Translations under genes and position numbers: made by a program
NCBI RefSeq assembly: GCF_028598805.1
Contig: NZ_JAQRFI010000038.1
Span: forward strand, 1-44,994
Source of the DNA: Xenorhabdus yunnanensis
GTDB lineage: Bacteria; Pseudomonadota; Gammaproteobacteria; Enterobacterales; Enterobacteriaceae
DNA length: 44,994 nt
Direction: 5' to 3'
The notes under the pieces: model-generated
Database searches by the model: none
The model's input: only the letters and a program-made list of their open reading frames with translations
What the model was told of the DNA's origin: nothing
Part shown: piece by piece, positions 8,921 to 19,049 of the stretch
Position numbering within the stretch: position 1 is the stretch's first letter
How the letters are laid out: every line of letters begins with the position of its first letter

Positions 8921-9538
8921 ATGCTGTATATTTTCGATATGGGTAACGTGATTATTGATATTGATTTTAAAAGAGTACAGGCTGTTTGGAGTAATCTGAG
9001 TGGGACACCACTGGCAACATTGACTTCGAAATTTTCGTTGGGAGAGGTTTTTGAAAAGCATGAGTGTGGGCAAATCAGTGATATTGAATTTGCAGAAAGA
9101 ATGTGTGATGAAATGGAAGTCGCACTCAGTTTTGAACAATTTAAGGAAGGCTGGCATGCAATATTTATTGATGTCAGGCAGGAAGTCATTGAGTTAATGA
9201 ATAAATTGCGTGCTCAAGGGCATCGTGTGGTTGTTCTGTCAAATACAAACCGCCTGCATCTTGCTTATTGGCCGGTGCATTATCCTGAGATTAAAGCATC
9301 AACGGATCACTTTTATTTATCTCAAGATTTGGGGATACGTAAGCCGAATCTTGATATTTTTAAACATGTGCTTGCAGCAGAAGGTGTGACAGTGGATCAA
9401 GTTATATTCTTTGATGATCTTTTAGAACACGTTGAGGCAGCGAACAAATTAGGCATCAATGCAATTCATGTGGCTGACCGGAGTGTAATCCCTGATTATT
9501 TTAAGGCTCATGATTTTTCGCTTCCCTCAAAAAATTAA
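8921..9538 (+). CDS. yihX: HAD-family sugar-phosphate phosphatase YihX
   Basis: Haloacid dehalogenase-like hydrolase; the E. coli homologue is an alpha-D-glucose-1-phosphatase, cytoplasmic. The start at 8921 is set by AGGAGG at 8911-8916 and by homology (MLYIFDMGNV); the frame extends upstream to 8879 without homology. Motifs: nucleophile D6 in FDMGN (the second Asp of DxD is replaced by Gly-Asn, as in the E. coli protein), VVVLSNTNR (motif II), RKPNLDIF (motif III Lys) and VIFFDDLLEHVEAANKLG (motif IV acidic pair). Length is 205 residues against about 199 in E. coli. In E. coli this gene is followed by yihY and dtd; here dtd follows directly after 237 bases. Confidence 0.93.
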   Translation: MLYIFDMGNVIIDIDFKRVQAVWSNLSGTPLATLTSKFSLGEVFEKHECGQISDIEFAERMCDEMEVALSFEQFKEGWHAIFIDVRQEVIELMNKLRAQGHRVVVLSNTNRLHLAYWPVHYPEIKASTDHFYLSQDLGIRKPNLDIFKHVLAAEGVTVDQVIFFDDLLEHVEAANKLGINAIHVADRSVIPDYFKAHDFSLPSKN

Positions 9539-9640
9539 CATCATTAGCTTATTGCAGATGATGTTTCCCGCTATTTTTCTTACCTGTATTCCATATCGGG
9601 CAATAGGGAGCAGTTCTGTTATTACCGCATAATTTGTTGC

Positions 9641-9670
9641 TATCTATACCCAATAGACTTTCAGTGGCAA
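9641..9670. repeat. Degenerate copy of a common intergenic repeat
   Basis: TATCTATACCCAATAGACTT at 9641-9660 followed by TCAGTGGCAA resembles the 'TATACCCAATAGATTTCAAGTTGCA' repeat edge that I know from intergenic DNA of Xenorhabdus and Photorhabdus. It sits where yihY would lie in E. coli. Confidence 0.35.
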
Positions 9671-9775
9671 CTAACAAAAACAGCATCATATTTATGATTT
9701 CCTACCTATGATTTTCTATCCAATACGGATAACTAAATCTAATACATATAACTAAACGGATAACAGGCAAGAGAG

Positions 9776-10213
9776 ATGATCGCATTAATTCAGCGTGTGA
9801 CACAGGCAACGGTTGTTGTTGAGGGTGAAACTATTGGAGAAATTGGACAGGGGTTGCTGGTGTTGCTGGGGGTTGAAAAAGACGATACCCCACAAAAAGC
9901 GCAACGTTTATGCGACAAGGTAATGGGGTATCGGGTATTCAGCGATGAACAGGGAAAAATGAACCTGAATGTTCAACAGGCTCAGGGGAGCTTATTGGTT
10001 GTATCCCAATTTACATTGGCTGCGGACACGCAGAAAGGCTTAAGACCTAGCTTTTCTGGTGGTGCTGAACCACAAAAAGCAGATGAGCTTTATCGCTATT
10101 TTGTTGAACAGAGTCGTGTAACTGGTGTAAAAACAGAAATGGGGAAATTTGCTGCAGATATGACAGTCAGTTTGACAAATGACGGGCCAGTAACTTTCTG
10201 GTTGCAAGTATGA
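9776..10213 (+). CDS. dtd: D-aminoacyl-tRNA deacylase
   Basis: Hydrolyses D-aminoacyl-tRNA (and Gly-tRNA-Ala) and so keeps D-amino acids out of proteins; cytoplasmic homodimer. The 145-residue product has the exact family length and both signature motifs: SQFTLAAD near residue 77 with its active-site Thr, and [11 protein letters not shown] at the C-terminus with the Gly-cisPro pair. Start [15 protein letters not shown] is typical of the family; an AGAGAG lies just upstream. In E. coli dtd and yiiD are adjacent and co-directional, as they are here (141-base gap), so a shared transcript is likely. Confidence 0.97.
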   Translation: MIALIQRVTQATVVVEGETIGEIGQGLLVLLGVEKDDTPQKAQRLCDKVMGYRVFSDEQGKMNLNVQQAQGSLLVVSQFTLAADTQKGLRPSFSGGAEPQKADELYRYFVEQSRVTGVKTEMGKFAADMTVSLTNDGPVTFWLQV

Positions 10214-10243
10214 GGTGGGTGAAATATCGCAACGACGAATAAG

Positions 10244-10277
10244 GTTGCTGTTTAAAACAAGTTGCAGTTTAAAAAAT
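10244..10277. repeat. 17-bp imperfect tandem duplication between dtd and fabY
   Basis: GTTGCTGTTTAAAACAA (10244-10260) is followed directly by GTTGCAGTTTAAAAAAT (10261-10277). It is one of several short tandem duplications in this window. Confidence 0.6.
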
Positions 10278-10354
10278 AAAACAAACCACAGTATGCAGCA
10301 TACATTCATTTCCCTGACGACACATGACCACACACAAGAGAAGGGGCTGTTTTT

Positions 10355-11272
10355 ATGTACCATTTGAGAGTACCTCAAACAGAACAAGAGTTGGAAACCT
10401 ATTACCAATTTCGTTGGGAAATGTTGCGTAAACCGCTTCACCAGCCTATCGGATCAGAGAAGGATGGTTACGATTCAATGGCTCATCATCAAATGGTGGT
10501 GGATGAACATGGTAAACCGCTTGCTGTTGGGCGTTTATATATCAATGCAGACAGTGAAGGTGCTATTCGTTTTCTGGCTGTTCACCCCAATGTTCAGCGG
10601 AAAGGATTGGGTACACTGATTGCGATGGCATTGGAATCTGTAGCTAGGCAGGAAGGTGTGAAACGAGTTGTTTGCAGTGCACGGGAAGATGCTGTTGATT
10701 TCTTCGACAAATTGGGTTTTCAAAATCGTGGGTTGATCAATGGGGCGAAAACGTTACCTATTAATCATTTTCTAATGATTAAACCTATCATGAGTCTTGA
10801 TGATATTTTGCACCGCCCTGATTGGTGTGCAGAATTACAGCAGGCATGGCATAAGCACATTCCTTTAAGTGAAAAGATGGGGTTGCGGATCACTCAATAT
10901 ACCGGGCAACGTTTTATCACGACGATGCCCGAAGCCGGAAACCAGAATCCACACCATACTATTTTCGCGGGCAGCTTATTTTCTCAGGCCACATTAACGG
11001 CATGGGGATTGATTTGGTTGTTGCTACAGGAACGCCAATTGGGAGGTGACATCATTTTGGTGGATGCCAATATCCGTTATCGGCAACCTATAACGGGGCG
11101 TCCCTGTGCAACTGCGGATTTCAATAACATGAGCGGAGACCTTGCCCGTCTTGCCCGTGGCAACAAAGCACGTGTAAAAGTGGAAGTGCAGGTTAGCGGC
11201 GAACATGGCGTAGGTAGCGTGTTCACCGGTACTTATATCGTCCTGCCTCCCGAACGTTTTGCTACAGCTTGA
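10355..11272 (+). CDS. fabY: FabY/MadA (YiiD), GNAT plus hot-dog domain protein
   Basis: Homologue of E. coli YiiD, a protein linked to initiation of fatty-acid synthesis (reported as a malonyl-ACP decarboxylase, MadA; annotated FabY in databases). The 305-residue protein has an N-terminal GNAT fold (about 1-140) with the acyl-CoA binding loop [18 protein letters not shown], and a C-terminal hot-dog/thioesterase-like domain (about 155-300) with [20 protein letters not shown] and a terminal GTYIVLP strand. The start [20 protein letters not shown] agrees with the conserved part of the family; GAGAAGG lies upstream. The last 11 bases overlap the end of convergent yicH. The biochemical role is taken from family knowledge. 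Confidence 0.92.
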   Translation: MYHLRVPQTEQELETYYQFRWEMLRKPLHQPIGSEKDGYDSMAHHQMVVDEHGKPLAVGRLYINADSEGAIRFLAVHPNVQRKGLGTLIAMALESVARQEGVKRVVCSAREDAVDFFDKLGFQNRGLINGAKTLPINHFLMIKPIMSLDDILHRPDWCAELQQAWHKHIPLSEKMGLRITQYTGQRFITTMPEAGNQNPHHTIFAGSLFSQATLTAWGLIWLLLQERQLGGDIILVDANIRYRQPITGRPCATADFNNMSGDLARLARGNKARVKVEVQVSGEHGVGSVFTGTYIVLPPERFATA

Positions 11273-13064
11273 TTTTTGCGCAGGTTTGATTCTCCGTAAT
11301 ATGATTGCCCGTTGCTGAGTGAGCGGCTTCAGGGTTAGCTATAGAAGCAGAATTATCTACGGAAGAGTGCGCTGTTGGGGTACAGCGACTCGTTGAGATC
11401 AAACCTTGCTCAATAGATTGTGACTCTTTTTCTGATGATTTATCTTCAGCCACCAATGTCCCGTTTATTGTTCCCTTCATATCATGAGCGGAGAGATCAC
11501 CCGTGATAGCAAGAAAGAAATTCCCTTCTCCCTGAATTTTGAGTGGTATCCAACCCCATTGTGGCAAGATTTTTAAATCCGCATTCATGCCTTTGAAGCT
11601 GAGATTAAAAGGTGTTTGGGCAGCGTGTTGTTCAACTGTGCCAGTAACTTGCAACAGCCCTTCACCTGTAAAGCCATTCAGCTTATCAATGGTGATTTTG
11701 TCATCTGTGGCATGTAGTTGCAGATAAGGGCGGCTTATTTCGATTGCATTGAATGTCCCTGCGGCAGCTTGCAGCGATGCCTGACCATTCCATAATCCCC
11801 ACTTACCATTTTTCAGGATATCCATGCTGTCAATATGAGCCGCAAAGGTGGTGAGCTGGAACGGGAAGCCAGGATTGGTATCAATCAGCAGAGTATTATT
11901 GATGGCAATATCATGGAGTTTCAGGCCTGAAATCCATTCCGGCGCAGGCTGTTTGAAATAGTTGAGCCATGTGGGAGGCAGAACATAAAGCAGCCCTGTG
12001 ACAGAACTATCTTTGAGAGTAAGGAGGCGGTTTTTGCGATCCCATTCTGATTGGATATTGAACAACCCTTTTTGATAATGAGTTGTCAGGCTTGCGATAG
12101 TAAAAGTATCATCAGAAAAACGGAATTTTCCAAGCGTGTCGTTGAACTGCGCATTATTCAGCGTCATGTTCATCACATTAAAATCAATCAACCCATCTTT
12201 AGTATCCCAACTGCCATTGACCAATCCCAAATTTTTAATAGTGCTATCCAGATAATCGACAGACCAGTTTTGCCCTTGCAGTTTGGCATTGGTGATATTG
12301 AGATCTTTGACATACATCGCTGGAAGGTGGCTGATTTTTTCCTTCAACTGATCCAGCGTCAGCGGTGTTTGCCAGCGAATGTTATTGATTAGGATATTGT
12401 TCCACCGCCAACTGCCGTCAGGCAATTGCTGACCATCGCCAGAAATGGAACCTTGCAGGAATGTTGCTCCAAAAGAGTCGATAGCCAAAGCCTGATTCTG
12501 GTAACTGCCTCGCATAACGACATTTTCAACAGGCAGGTCATTTAAACGGAGCGTACCAGCGCTGAATTGATATTTTCCATTACCAACCGGGTTGTCCACG
12601 ACAGGAGCCCAAGGAGCAATTCCACCTGTGATATTTTTCCCCTGAATATGGATGTTGGGACTGTCTAGCTGAACATCCATCTGGTTCAGTTGCAGGATAT
12701 CCGCTTGTAGAGAAAGGGGAAATTGGTTTCCAGACAGTATCAATGCCCCTTCTTGCAATGTCAGACGACGCAGGTTTTTGGGTGACAGTAAATGCCGCCA
12801 CTTAAAATCGAGATTGATGGTATTGGCGGTGAGTGAGAAAGGACTTTGTTTGTCGCGAATATCAACATGATTAAATATTAAGGTAGTGGGCTGTAGCCAG
12901 CTATGGCTGATACTTTCAATGCTGACTTGATAATGTCCCTGCTTGTTGAGCCATCGGCTTAACTGTTTGGAGCCCCAATGCGTTTGGACAGCAACATAGA
13001 TAACTATGATTGCCAAAACCAGCAATAATAGAAGAGCACCAAAAGATTTCCCTAACCACCTCAT
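11262..13064 (-). CDS. yicH: AsmA-family protein YicH
   Basis: Large periplasmic protein anchored by one N-terminal membrane segment (about residues 8-27, [20 protein letters not shown]). It belongs to the AsmA/TamB-like bridge proteins implicated in phospholipid transport to the outer membrane; the YicH role itself is little studied. The repeated beta-strand groove pattern is visible across residues 40-530. The product has 600 residues against about 569 in E. coli. The excess lies in a low-complexity, Ser/Thr/Asn-rich tail after [20 protein letters not shown] that carries no recognisable AsmA pattern and runs into the 3' end of convergent fabY. That tail may be a frame-shifted extension of the ancestral end. 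Confidence 0.92.
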   Translation of the reverse strand: MRWLGKSFGALLLLLVLAIIVIYVAVQTHWGSKQLSRWLNKQGHYQVSIESISHSWLQPTTLIFNHVDIRDKQSPFSLTANTINLDFKWRHLLSPKNLRRLTLQEGALILSGNQFPLSLQADILQLNQMDVQLDSPNIHIQGKNITGGIAPWAPVVDNPVGNGKYQFSAGTLRLNDLPVENVVMRGSYQNQALAIDSFGATFLQGSISGDGQQLPDGSWRWNNILINNIRWQTPLTLDQLKEKISHLPAMYVKDLNITNAKLQGQNWSVDYLDSTIKNLGLVNGSWDTKDGLIDFNVMNMTLNNAQFNDTLGKFRFSDDTFTIASLTTHYQKGLFNIQSEWDRKNRLLTLKDSSVTGLLYVLPPTWLNYFKQPAPEWISGLKLHDIAINNTLLIDTNPGFPFQLTTFAAHIDSMDILKNGKWGLWNGQASLQAAAGTFNAIEISRPYLQLHATDDKITIDKLNGFTGEGLLQVTGTVEQHAAQTPFNLSFKGMNADLKILPQWGWIPLKIQGEGNFFLAITGDLSAHDMKGTINGTLVAEDKSSEKESQSIEQGLISTSRCTPTAHSSVDNSASIANPEAAHSATGNHITENQTCAKIKL

Positions 13065-13211
13065 TACTTCACCTCAACATGACCTGCGAATAGAAACTCT
13101 TTTATGCCGCAAAATGGATAGGCACTCAATAGATGATTCAGATAAAAACATTATTTAGTGAATTTTTGGGAGAGTTAATATAGATATTGCGAATAGCTTT
13201 GCAAAATATGC

Positions 13212-13243
13212 AAAAAAGAATACTCCCGCTGGTAAGGCGGGAG
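13212..13243 (-). terminator. Intrinsic terminator of xanP
   Basis: On the minus strand CTCCCGCC pairs with AGCGGGAG around a short loop, followed by TATTCTTTTTTG. It lies 25 bases after the xanP stop. Confidence 0.8.
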
Positions 13244-13267
13244 AGAAAAATAATGTAAATCTACAGA

Positions 13268-14671
13268 TTATTTTTCTTGAGGGAAAATCAGGTTAAGTAG
13301 AATGGCGGTTAACCCACCTGCGGCAATACCTGAAGAGAGTAAGTTTTTCATCCAATCAGGTGCAAACTGTAAAATCAGCGGTTGTTGAGATACGCCTAAC
13401 CCTACAGCCAGAGACAGCGCGATAATCATGATGGCTCGACGGTTCAGGGGTTCACGGGAAACTATTCTGACACCAGATGCGGCGATAGTGCCAAACATCA
13501 CAATCGTCGCCCCTCCCAGAACTGGTTCAGGAATGTGCTGTACAAAACCAGCCACGGCAGGAAACAGCCCCAATAGAATCAGCATCGAAGCAATAATGTA
13601 ACCGACATAGCGACTGGCAACGCCAGTGAGTTGTATCACGCCATTGTTCTGACCAAAACAGGAGTTCGGAAACGTATTGAACACGGCTGAAACCATCGAA
13701 TTGAGACCATTTGCCAGTACACCGCCCTTGATGCGCTTCATGTATAGTGGGCCGCTGACAGGCTGCTCGGAGACATCTGAGGTTGCTGTGATATCACCAA
13801 TTGTTTCCAGAGACGTCACCATAAAAATCAGAATAAGTGGGATCAACAGGTGCCAATCAAAAGACAGTCCATAATAGAGAGGGGAAGGAACAGTGATAAT
13901 TGGCGCATCTTCTTTTGATACTGAAATGGGTAACATATCCATGTACCAAGCCACCAGATAACCCACTGCCATGGCAATGACCAGCGAAGCAACGCGCAAA
14001 TAAGGATTAGTTTGGCGATTCAGCAATACGATAACAGCAAGAACAACTCCCGCTAGCAGCAAGTTTTCAGGGGCACCAAATGTGCCGTTTTGCAATGCAG
14101 AATAACCGCCACCAATGGAAGTTAACCCGACTTGAATTAACGACAAGCCAATAATCATCACCACGATACCGGATACCAGAGGTGTAATGACCCGTCTTGC
14201 TAAATGCAGTACTCGTGAGAGCAACACTTCCGTCATTGAGGCGAGCATCAGCGTACCGAACAGAGCTGCCATCATAGTTGGAATATCTGCGCCTCCGTTT
14301 TTCAACGCCAGCCCTCCCATAATAAGTGGAGCAACAAAATTAAAACTGGTGCCCTGAATCGAAAGCAAACCAGAGCCGATGGGTCCCCAAGAGCGAATTT
14401 GAATAAGTGATGCTAAGCCTGAGGCAAACAGGGACATACTGATAATTCGTTGCGTATCTTGTTCCGGAAGCCCCAAAGCCTGACAAATCAACATCGCCGG
14501 AGTAATAACAGCCACAAACATTGCTAATAAATGTTGGCATGCAGCAAATAGGGCATGTGGGAGAGGAGGTTTATCTTCCAGGCGATAGATAAGTTCATTG
14601 TCTGATTTATTGGGTACTTCCGATGAATTGAGCACTTCCGATGAATTGGATTCACGGGATAACTTGACCAT
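13268..14671 (-). CDS. xanP: Xanthine:H+ symporter XanP
   Basis: NAT/NCS2-family inner-membrane purine permease, importing xanthine for purine salvage. Very close to E. coli XanP (463 aa). The signature [15 protein letters not shown] (QNNGxxxxTxxxSR) and the catalytic-site run [17 protein letters not shown] are intact, with about 14 hydrophobic segments. I place the start at ATG 14671 (467 aa). The frame extends to 14722, but a PurR-like box at 14725-14740 would then overlap the RBS, and homology supports the shorter form. The N-terminal tail contains a tandem duplication ([13 protein letters not shown]) from an 18-base DNA repeat. Divergent from gltS. Confidence 0.95.
   Translation of the reverse strand: MVKLSRESNSSEVLNSSEVPNKSDNELIYRLEDKPPLPHALFAACQHLLAMFVAVITPAMLICQALGLPEQDTQRIISMSLFASGLASLIQIRSWGPIGSGLLSIQGTSFNFVAPLIMGGLALKNGGADIPTMMAALFGTLMLASMTEVLLSRVLHLARRVITPLVSGIVVMIIGLSLIQVGLTSIGGGYSALQNGTFGAPENLLLAGVVLAVIVLLNRQTNPYLRVASLVIAMAVGYLVAWYMDMLPISVSKEDAPIITVPSPLYYGLSFDWHLLIPLILIFMVTSLETIGDITATSDVSEQPVSGPLYMKRIKGGVLANGLNSMVSAVFNTFPNSCFGQNNGVIQLTGVASRYVGYIIASMLILLGLFPAVAGFVQHIPEPVLGGATIVMFGTIAASGVRIVSREPLNRRAIMIIALSLAVGLGVSQQPLILQFAPDWMKNLLSSGIAAGGLTAILLNLIFPQEK
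14616..14648. repeat. 18-bp period tandem duplication inside xanP
   Basis: ACTTCCGATGAATTG occurs at 14616-14630 and again at 14634-14648. It keeps the reading frame and duplicates NSSEV in the poorly conserved cytoplasmic N-terminal tail of XanP. Confidence 0.8.
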
Positions 14672-14724
14672 ATTGCGAAATTCCAGATGGACAAAAAGAT
14701 GCATTTTAATGATCTGCACCATTA

Positions 14725-14740
14725 AAGCAATCGTTTGCGC
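14725..14740 (-). promoter_or_regulatory. PurR-like operator upstream of xanP
   Basis: On the minus strand GCGCAAACGATTGCTT matches the PurR consensus ACGCAAACGTTTNCNT at all but two of the fixed positions. It lies 54 bases before the chosen xanP start, as expected for a purine-repressed transporter gene. Binding is inferred from sequence only. Confidence 0.65.
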
Positions 14741-14914
14741 AGGGTTTTCATAACAAAATGCGACTTAATTTCGTCACATTTTTAAATGTTTTAGCTTGTA
14801 TTTATTAAGAAATTTATTTCTAATCCACCCCTTACCTGCTCTTGGCGTTTTTATAGGATGATTATAACGTCACATTAATTTTACATAATATTAACAAATG
14901 GATGGGGTACATAA

Positions 14915-16129
14915 ATGTATCATCTGGATATTTATGGCACGCTCGTTGCTGCCACACTTGTTTTGCTACTAGGAAGAAAACTCGTACAATCAGTCACATT
15001 TCTTGAGAAATATACGATCCCTGAGCCGGTCGCCGGTGGGTTATTGGTCGCTTTAGTTTTACTGGCGGTTAAACAATCCACGGGTTGGGAAGTAAGTTTT
15101 GATTTATCCCTCCAAGAGCCCCTGATGTTGACGTTCTTTGCCACAATTGGTTTGAACGCTAACCTTACCAGCCTGAAAGCAGGCGGAAAATTTCTGGTCA
15201 TTTTTGTCTTCGTGGTTGTTGGCCTGTTATTGGTACAAAACACCGTGGGCATTGTATTGGCGAAAATGCTTGGTCTTGATCCATTAATGGGATTGTTGGC
15301 TGGCTCCATTACACTTTCTGGTGGACATGGAACAGGAGCCGCTTGGGGTAAAGTATTTACAGAGCGTTATGGCTTTGAAAATGCTACAGAAGTAGCAATG
15401 GCATGTGCAACATTCGGTTTGGTTTTGGGTGGTTTGATTGGTGGTCCGGTTGCTCGTTTTTTGGTGAGAAATACCAAAACGCCTGGATTGGGGGCGGACG
15501 ATACTGAGATCCCGACGGCATTTGAGAAACCTTATACCGGACGGCTTATCACGCCATTAGTGATGGTGGAAACCATTGCCATGATTTCCATTTGCTTGTT
15601 GGCAGGAAGTTTTATTGAGAAGCAGCTGGAAGGTACGGCCTTTGAATTACCGACATTCGTATGTGTACTGTTTGTTGGTGTCATTCTCAGTAACGGCTTA
15701 TCTTTACTTGGTTTTTATCGGGTATTTGACCGAGCGGTTTCGATCTTGGGTAACGTTAGTTTGTCGCTGTTCCTGGCAATGGCATTGATGAGCCTGAAAC
15801 TGTGGCAGTTGGCTTCCCTTGCGTTGCCAATGCTGATCATTCTTGCCGTGCAGACAGTAGTTATGGCTTTGTATGCTATTTTCGTCACTTACCGAATAAT
15901 GGGCAAGAATTTCGATGCCGCAGTATTGTCAGCAGGTCACTGTGGTTTTGGCTTAGGTGCAACCCCAACGGCTATCGCAAATATGCAGGCAATTACTGAC
16001 CGTTTTGGGCCATCTCATGTGGCATTCTTACTCGTGCCAATGGTGGGAGCGTTCTTTATTGATATTGTTAACGCCGCTGTCATCAAATTATATCTGTTGT
16101 TACCCGTGTTCCCATCTGTAGCAGGTTAG
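14915..16129 (+). CDS. gltS: Sodium/glutamate symporter GltS
   Basis: Na+-dependent glutamate importer of the inner membrane, ESS family, with two inverted five-helix repeats. The product has 404 residues (E. coli 401). Family hallmarks are visible: IPEPVAGGLL in the first repeat, GGHGTGAAWG in the first pore loop and HCGFGLGATPTAIANM in the second pore loop. The start ATG 14915 follows GGGGT, and the sequence MYHLDIYGTLVAATL matches the family N-terminus. A possible promoter has TATAAC at 14863-14868 with CTTGGC about 16 bases upstream; this is weak. Transcribed divergently from xanP and ended by its own terminator. Confidence 0.96.
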   Translation: MYHLDIYGTLVAATLVLLLGRKLVQSVTFLEKYTIPEPVAGGLLVALVLLAVKQSTGWEVSFDLSLQEPLMLTFFATIGLNANLTSLKAGGKFLVIFVFVVVGLLLVQNTVGIVLAKMLGLDPLMGLLAGSITLSGGHGTGAAWGKVFTERYGFENATEVAMACATFGLVLGGLIGGPVARFLVRNTKTPGLGADDTEIPTAFEKPYTGRLITPLVMVETIAMISICLLAGSFIEKQLEGTAFELPTFVCVLFVGVILSNGLSLLGFYRVFDRAVSILGNVSLSLFLAMALMSLKLWQLASLALPMLIILAVQTVVMALYAIFVTYRIMGKNFDAAVLSAGHCGFGLGATPTAIANMQAITDRFGPSHVAFLLVPMVGAFFIDIVNAAVIKLYLLLPVFPSVAG

Positions 16130-16168
16130 ATTAATTCACTTTTGACTTGCCTGATATCTTGGCGAAAT

Positions 16169-16199
16169 ATGCCGCTGAAATGTTCAGCGGCATTTTTTT
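16169..16199 (+). terminator. Intrinsic terminator of gltS
   Basis: ATGCCGCTGAA pairs with TTCAGCGGCAT around a four-base loop and is followed by seven T residues, 40 bases after the gltS stop. It lies between the convergent gltS and recG. Confidence 0.92.
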
Positions 16200-16232
16200 G
16201 TTTTTTGCTGCTTATTTGTTTTCTGTTGGAAC

Positions 16233-18314
16233 TTAAGCATGGCTATATTGAGAACGATCCGGCAACCAGCGCTCAATCAGCGCCTTGGCATGTTCAGGAT
16301 AGTGCTGGTGGATATAGCGGGCGATACGCTGAACTTCAGGCAACATATTTTGATCCCGCAATAAATCCGCGATCCTGAATTCTGCATTACCCGTTTGACG
16401 TGTACCAAGTAATTCACCCGGCCCACGGATTTCCAAGTCTTTCTGGGCAATCACAAAACCATCATTACTATCCCGTAAAACTTGCAGGCGAATTCTGGCT
16501 GTATTGGTCAGTGGTGTTTTATAGAGCAGGACACAGTGTGAAGCAATGGCTCCACGCCCGACACGCCCACGAAGCTGGTGCAACTGGGCCAACCCCAGTC
16601 GTTCTGGGTTGTCGATAATCATCAGGCTGGCATTGGGCACATCAACCCCCACTTCGATTACCGTAGTAGCAACCAGCAATTGTAGTTCACCCTGCTTGAA
16701 AGCCTCCATGACGGCCTGTTTTTCTGCCGATTTCATCCGGCCATGCACTAAGCCGATTTTCAATTCAGGCAATGCCAGTGCCAGTTCTTCACTGGTTGCT
16801 TGTGCTGCTTGCGCTTCCAGTACCTCAGAATCTTCGATCAGAGTACATACCCAGTAAGCCTGACGGCCTTCATCCAGACAGGCGCTTTTGATACGTTGGA
16901 TAATATCGTGCCGGCGGGTATCTGGGATAGCAACGGTTGTGACTGGCGTTCGGCCAGGTGGTAATTCGTCAATGATGGAAGTATCCAGATCGGCATAGGC
17001 GGTCATTGCCAATGTGCGTGGAATGGGGGTCGCTGTCATAATCAATTGATGGGGATGGAAGCCTTGTTCGCGCCCCTTTTCCCATAACGCCAGACGTTGA
17101 TGTACACCGAATCGATGTTGTTCATCAATGATAACCAGTGCCAACCCCGCAAATTTTACCTGCTCCTGAAACATGGCATGAGTACCGACAACCATACTCA
17201 CTTGACCGCTCGCTATCGCCTCTTGCTGTGCCTGACGTGCTTTACCTTTCTGTTTGCCTGCCAACCAACCGACTTGGATACCGAGTGGTTCAAGCCATTG
17301 ACGGAAGGTATTGGCATGTTGTTCCGCCAGCAGTTCAGTTGGAGCCATCAATGCCACCTGCTTGCCGTGAACAATAGCGCGAACGGCAGCCAGTGCAGCC
17401 ACCAGTGTTTTGCCCGAACCCACATCTCCTTGTATCAGGCGCATCATTGGGACATTTTTTTCTAAATCATGTTCTATTTCTGCAACGACACGGGCTTGTG
17501 CGCCTGTTGGTGAGAATGGCAATTGGCTCAGAAGTTGCTGTTTCAGTGAATTATCTGCCGTGAGGGGCTGTGCATGAAAGCGTTGGGTTCCGGCTCTGAC
17601 TGCCAACATGCTTAAATGATGTGCCAGCATTTCTTCCAGAATTAACCTTCGCTGGGCTGGATGTCTGCCATTCTCCAAATCGATCAGGGAAATATCCGGC
17701 GGTGGATGATGCAATGTATGCAGCGCATTAGGCAGGCTGATGATCTTTCGGCTGAACTCTTCCGGCAGCAATTCATTAACGGCACAGGTATCCAATATTT
17801 CCAATGCTTGCTCGATTAACTTTCGCAGCGTTGTTTGGCGCACTCCCTCGGTTGTGGGATAGATGGGAGTTAGCGTCTCTTGTAGTTGAACAGCGTTGGC
17901 GTGTTGCTGGACTTTATATTCAGGATGAATGATCTCTGGCCCTTGATTGCCGCGCCGGATTTCCCCATAGGCAACAACGTGCTTTCCTTCGGCCAGATTA
18001 TTTTTCATGGCGGCAGTAAAATTGAAGAAACATAGGGTCAATATGCCAGTGCCATCGCTGATTTGGCAGGTCATGATGCGCCGACGCCCAAAAATCACAT
18101 TGGTGCGCAATACCTTACCTGTTACTGTGGCGTAAACGCCGGGCAGTAATTCATTGATGGTATACAGGCGGGTTTGATCTTCATAGCGAAGAGGCAAATG
18201 CAAAAGCAAATCCTGTAGATTGACCAACCCTAACTTGGCGAGTTTAGTGACCTGATTAGCTCCAACACCACGAAGAGTGGTTAAGGGGATGGCATCAAGT
18301 AGCTGGCCTTTCAT
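16233..18314 (-). CDS. recG: ATP-dependent DNA helicase RecG
   Basis: Branch-migrating helicase that reverses stalled forks and processes Holliday junctions and D-/R-loops. The 693-residue protein is the length of E. coli RecG. The N-terminal wedge/OB domain (about 1-230, with GVYATVTGKVLRTN) precedes the SF2 motor: motif I GDVGSGKT near residue 296, motif II DEQH, motif III TATPIPRT, motif V ATTVIEVGVDVPNA and motif VI QLRGRVGR. The TRG motif region and the C-terminal QTGNAEFRIADLLRD hook are present. It is the last gene of the gmk-rpoZ-spoT-trmH-recG operon, starting 22 bases after trmH. Confidence 0.97.
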   Translation of the reverse strand: MKGQLLDAIPLTTLRGVGANQVTKLAKLGLVNLQDLLLHLPLRYEDQTRLYTINELLPGVYATVTGKVLRTNVIFGRRRIMTCQISDGTGILTLCFFNFTAAMKNNLAEGKHVVAYGEIRRGNQGPEIIHPEYKVQQHANAVQLQETLTPIYPTTEGVRQTTLRKLIEQALEILDTCAVNELLPEEFSRKIISLPNALHTLHHPPPDISLIDLENGRHPAQRRLILEEMLAHHLSMLAVRAGTQRFHAQPLTADNSLKQQLLSQLPFSPTGAQARVVAEIEHDLEKNVPMMRLIQGDVGSGKTLVAALAAVRAIVHGKQVALMAPTELLAEQHANTFRQWLEPLGIQVGWLAGKQKGKARQAQQEAIASGQVSMVVGTHAMFQEQVKFAGLALVIIDEQHRFGVHQRLALWEKGREQGFHPHQLIMTATPIPRTLAMTAYADLDTSIIDELPPGRTPVTTVAIPDTRRHDIIQRIKSACLDEGRQAYWVCTLIEDSEVLEAQAAQATSEELALALPELKIGLVHGRMKSAEKQAVMEAFKQGELQLLVATTVIEVGVDVPNASLMIIDNPERLGLAQLHQLRGRVGRGAIASHCVLLYKTPLTNTARIRLQVLRDSNDGFVIAQKDLEIRGPGELLGTRQTGNAEFRIADLLRDQNMLPEVQRIARYIHQHYPEHAKALIERWLPDRSQYSHA

Positions 18315-18336
18315 ACGATTTCTCCGTCAGTGTAAT

Positions 18337-19044
18337 TTATTTCCTTGTTGATGGTGCAGTTGTTGCTTGCATAGCTGACCACCATGACTTATTTGCGATG
18401 ATTTGCCCTTGTTTATCTATCAGAGGTCGTTCCAAGCCTTTACGACGAGAAACGGCAGCCAACACGGGATATCCCCCTTCGAAAAGCAGCTTTTGCTGCT
18501 CCTCTTCCGGCAGAGTGCTTTTCTCCCGCTGATACATGCCTGCCAATTGGCGCTGTCGTTGTGCTTCATACAGGATCAAGGCTGACGCGACAGAGACATT
18601 CAGTGATTGCACCATACCTGCCATCGGGATAATGATGTCATGATCTGCTAAAGCGATGGCGTGTTTTGAGATACCTTTTTTTTCCTGCCCCATAATAATA
18701 CAGGTAGGTTTAGTGTAATCAATTTGACGGAAGTCGACGGCCTTATCTGAAAGATGAGTTGCCAGTATTTGCATACCATCAGATTTAAGTTGCTGAATAG
18801 CCTGTTCAATCGTGAAGTGTGTTTCCACCTGAACCCAGCTATTACTGCCCGCTGCAGAAGAGAGCTGAGTTCTTAGTTGCTCGGTAGGCCAGATAGCATG
18901 GATTTGGTGGATACCAACAGCATCCGCAGTACGAATAACAGCGGATACGTTATGCGGTTTGTGGACTTCTTCTAAACAAATCGTCAAATCAGGTTGACGC
19001 ATTGCCATCATCTGGCAAATACGTGCGTAACGTTTAGGATTCAT
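18337..19044 (-). CDS. trmH: tRNA (guanosine-18-2'-O)-methyltransferase TrmH (SpoU)
   Basis: SPOUT-fold enzyme that methylates the 2'-O of G18 in the D-loop of tRNAs using S-adenosylmethionine. It has 235 residues (E. coli 229). Motif 1 VHKPHNVSAVIRTADAVG (catalytic Arg), motif 2 CIIMGQEKKGIS and motif 3 IPMAGMVQSLNVSVASAL of the deep trefoil knot are all present. The start follows GAGGTT. Five bases separate it from the spoT stop, so translation is probably coupled; the pairing spoT-trmH-recG is the usual enterobacterial order. Confidence 0.97.
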   Translation of the reverse strand: MNPKRYARICQMMAMRQPDLTICLEEVHKPHNVSAVIRTADAVGIHQIHAIWPTEQLRTQLSSAAGSNSWVQVETHFTIEQAIQQLKSDGMQILATHLSDKAVDFRQIDYTKPTCIIMGQEKKGISKHAIALADHDIIIPMAGMVQSLNVSVASALILYEAQRQRQLAGMYQREKSTLPEEEQQKLLFEGGYPVLAAVSRRKGLERPLIDKQGQIIANKSWWSAMQATTAPSTRK

Positions 19045-19049
19045 AACCT

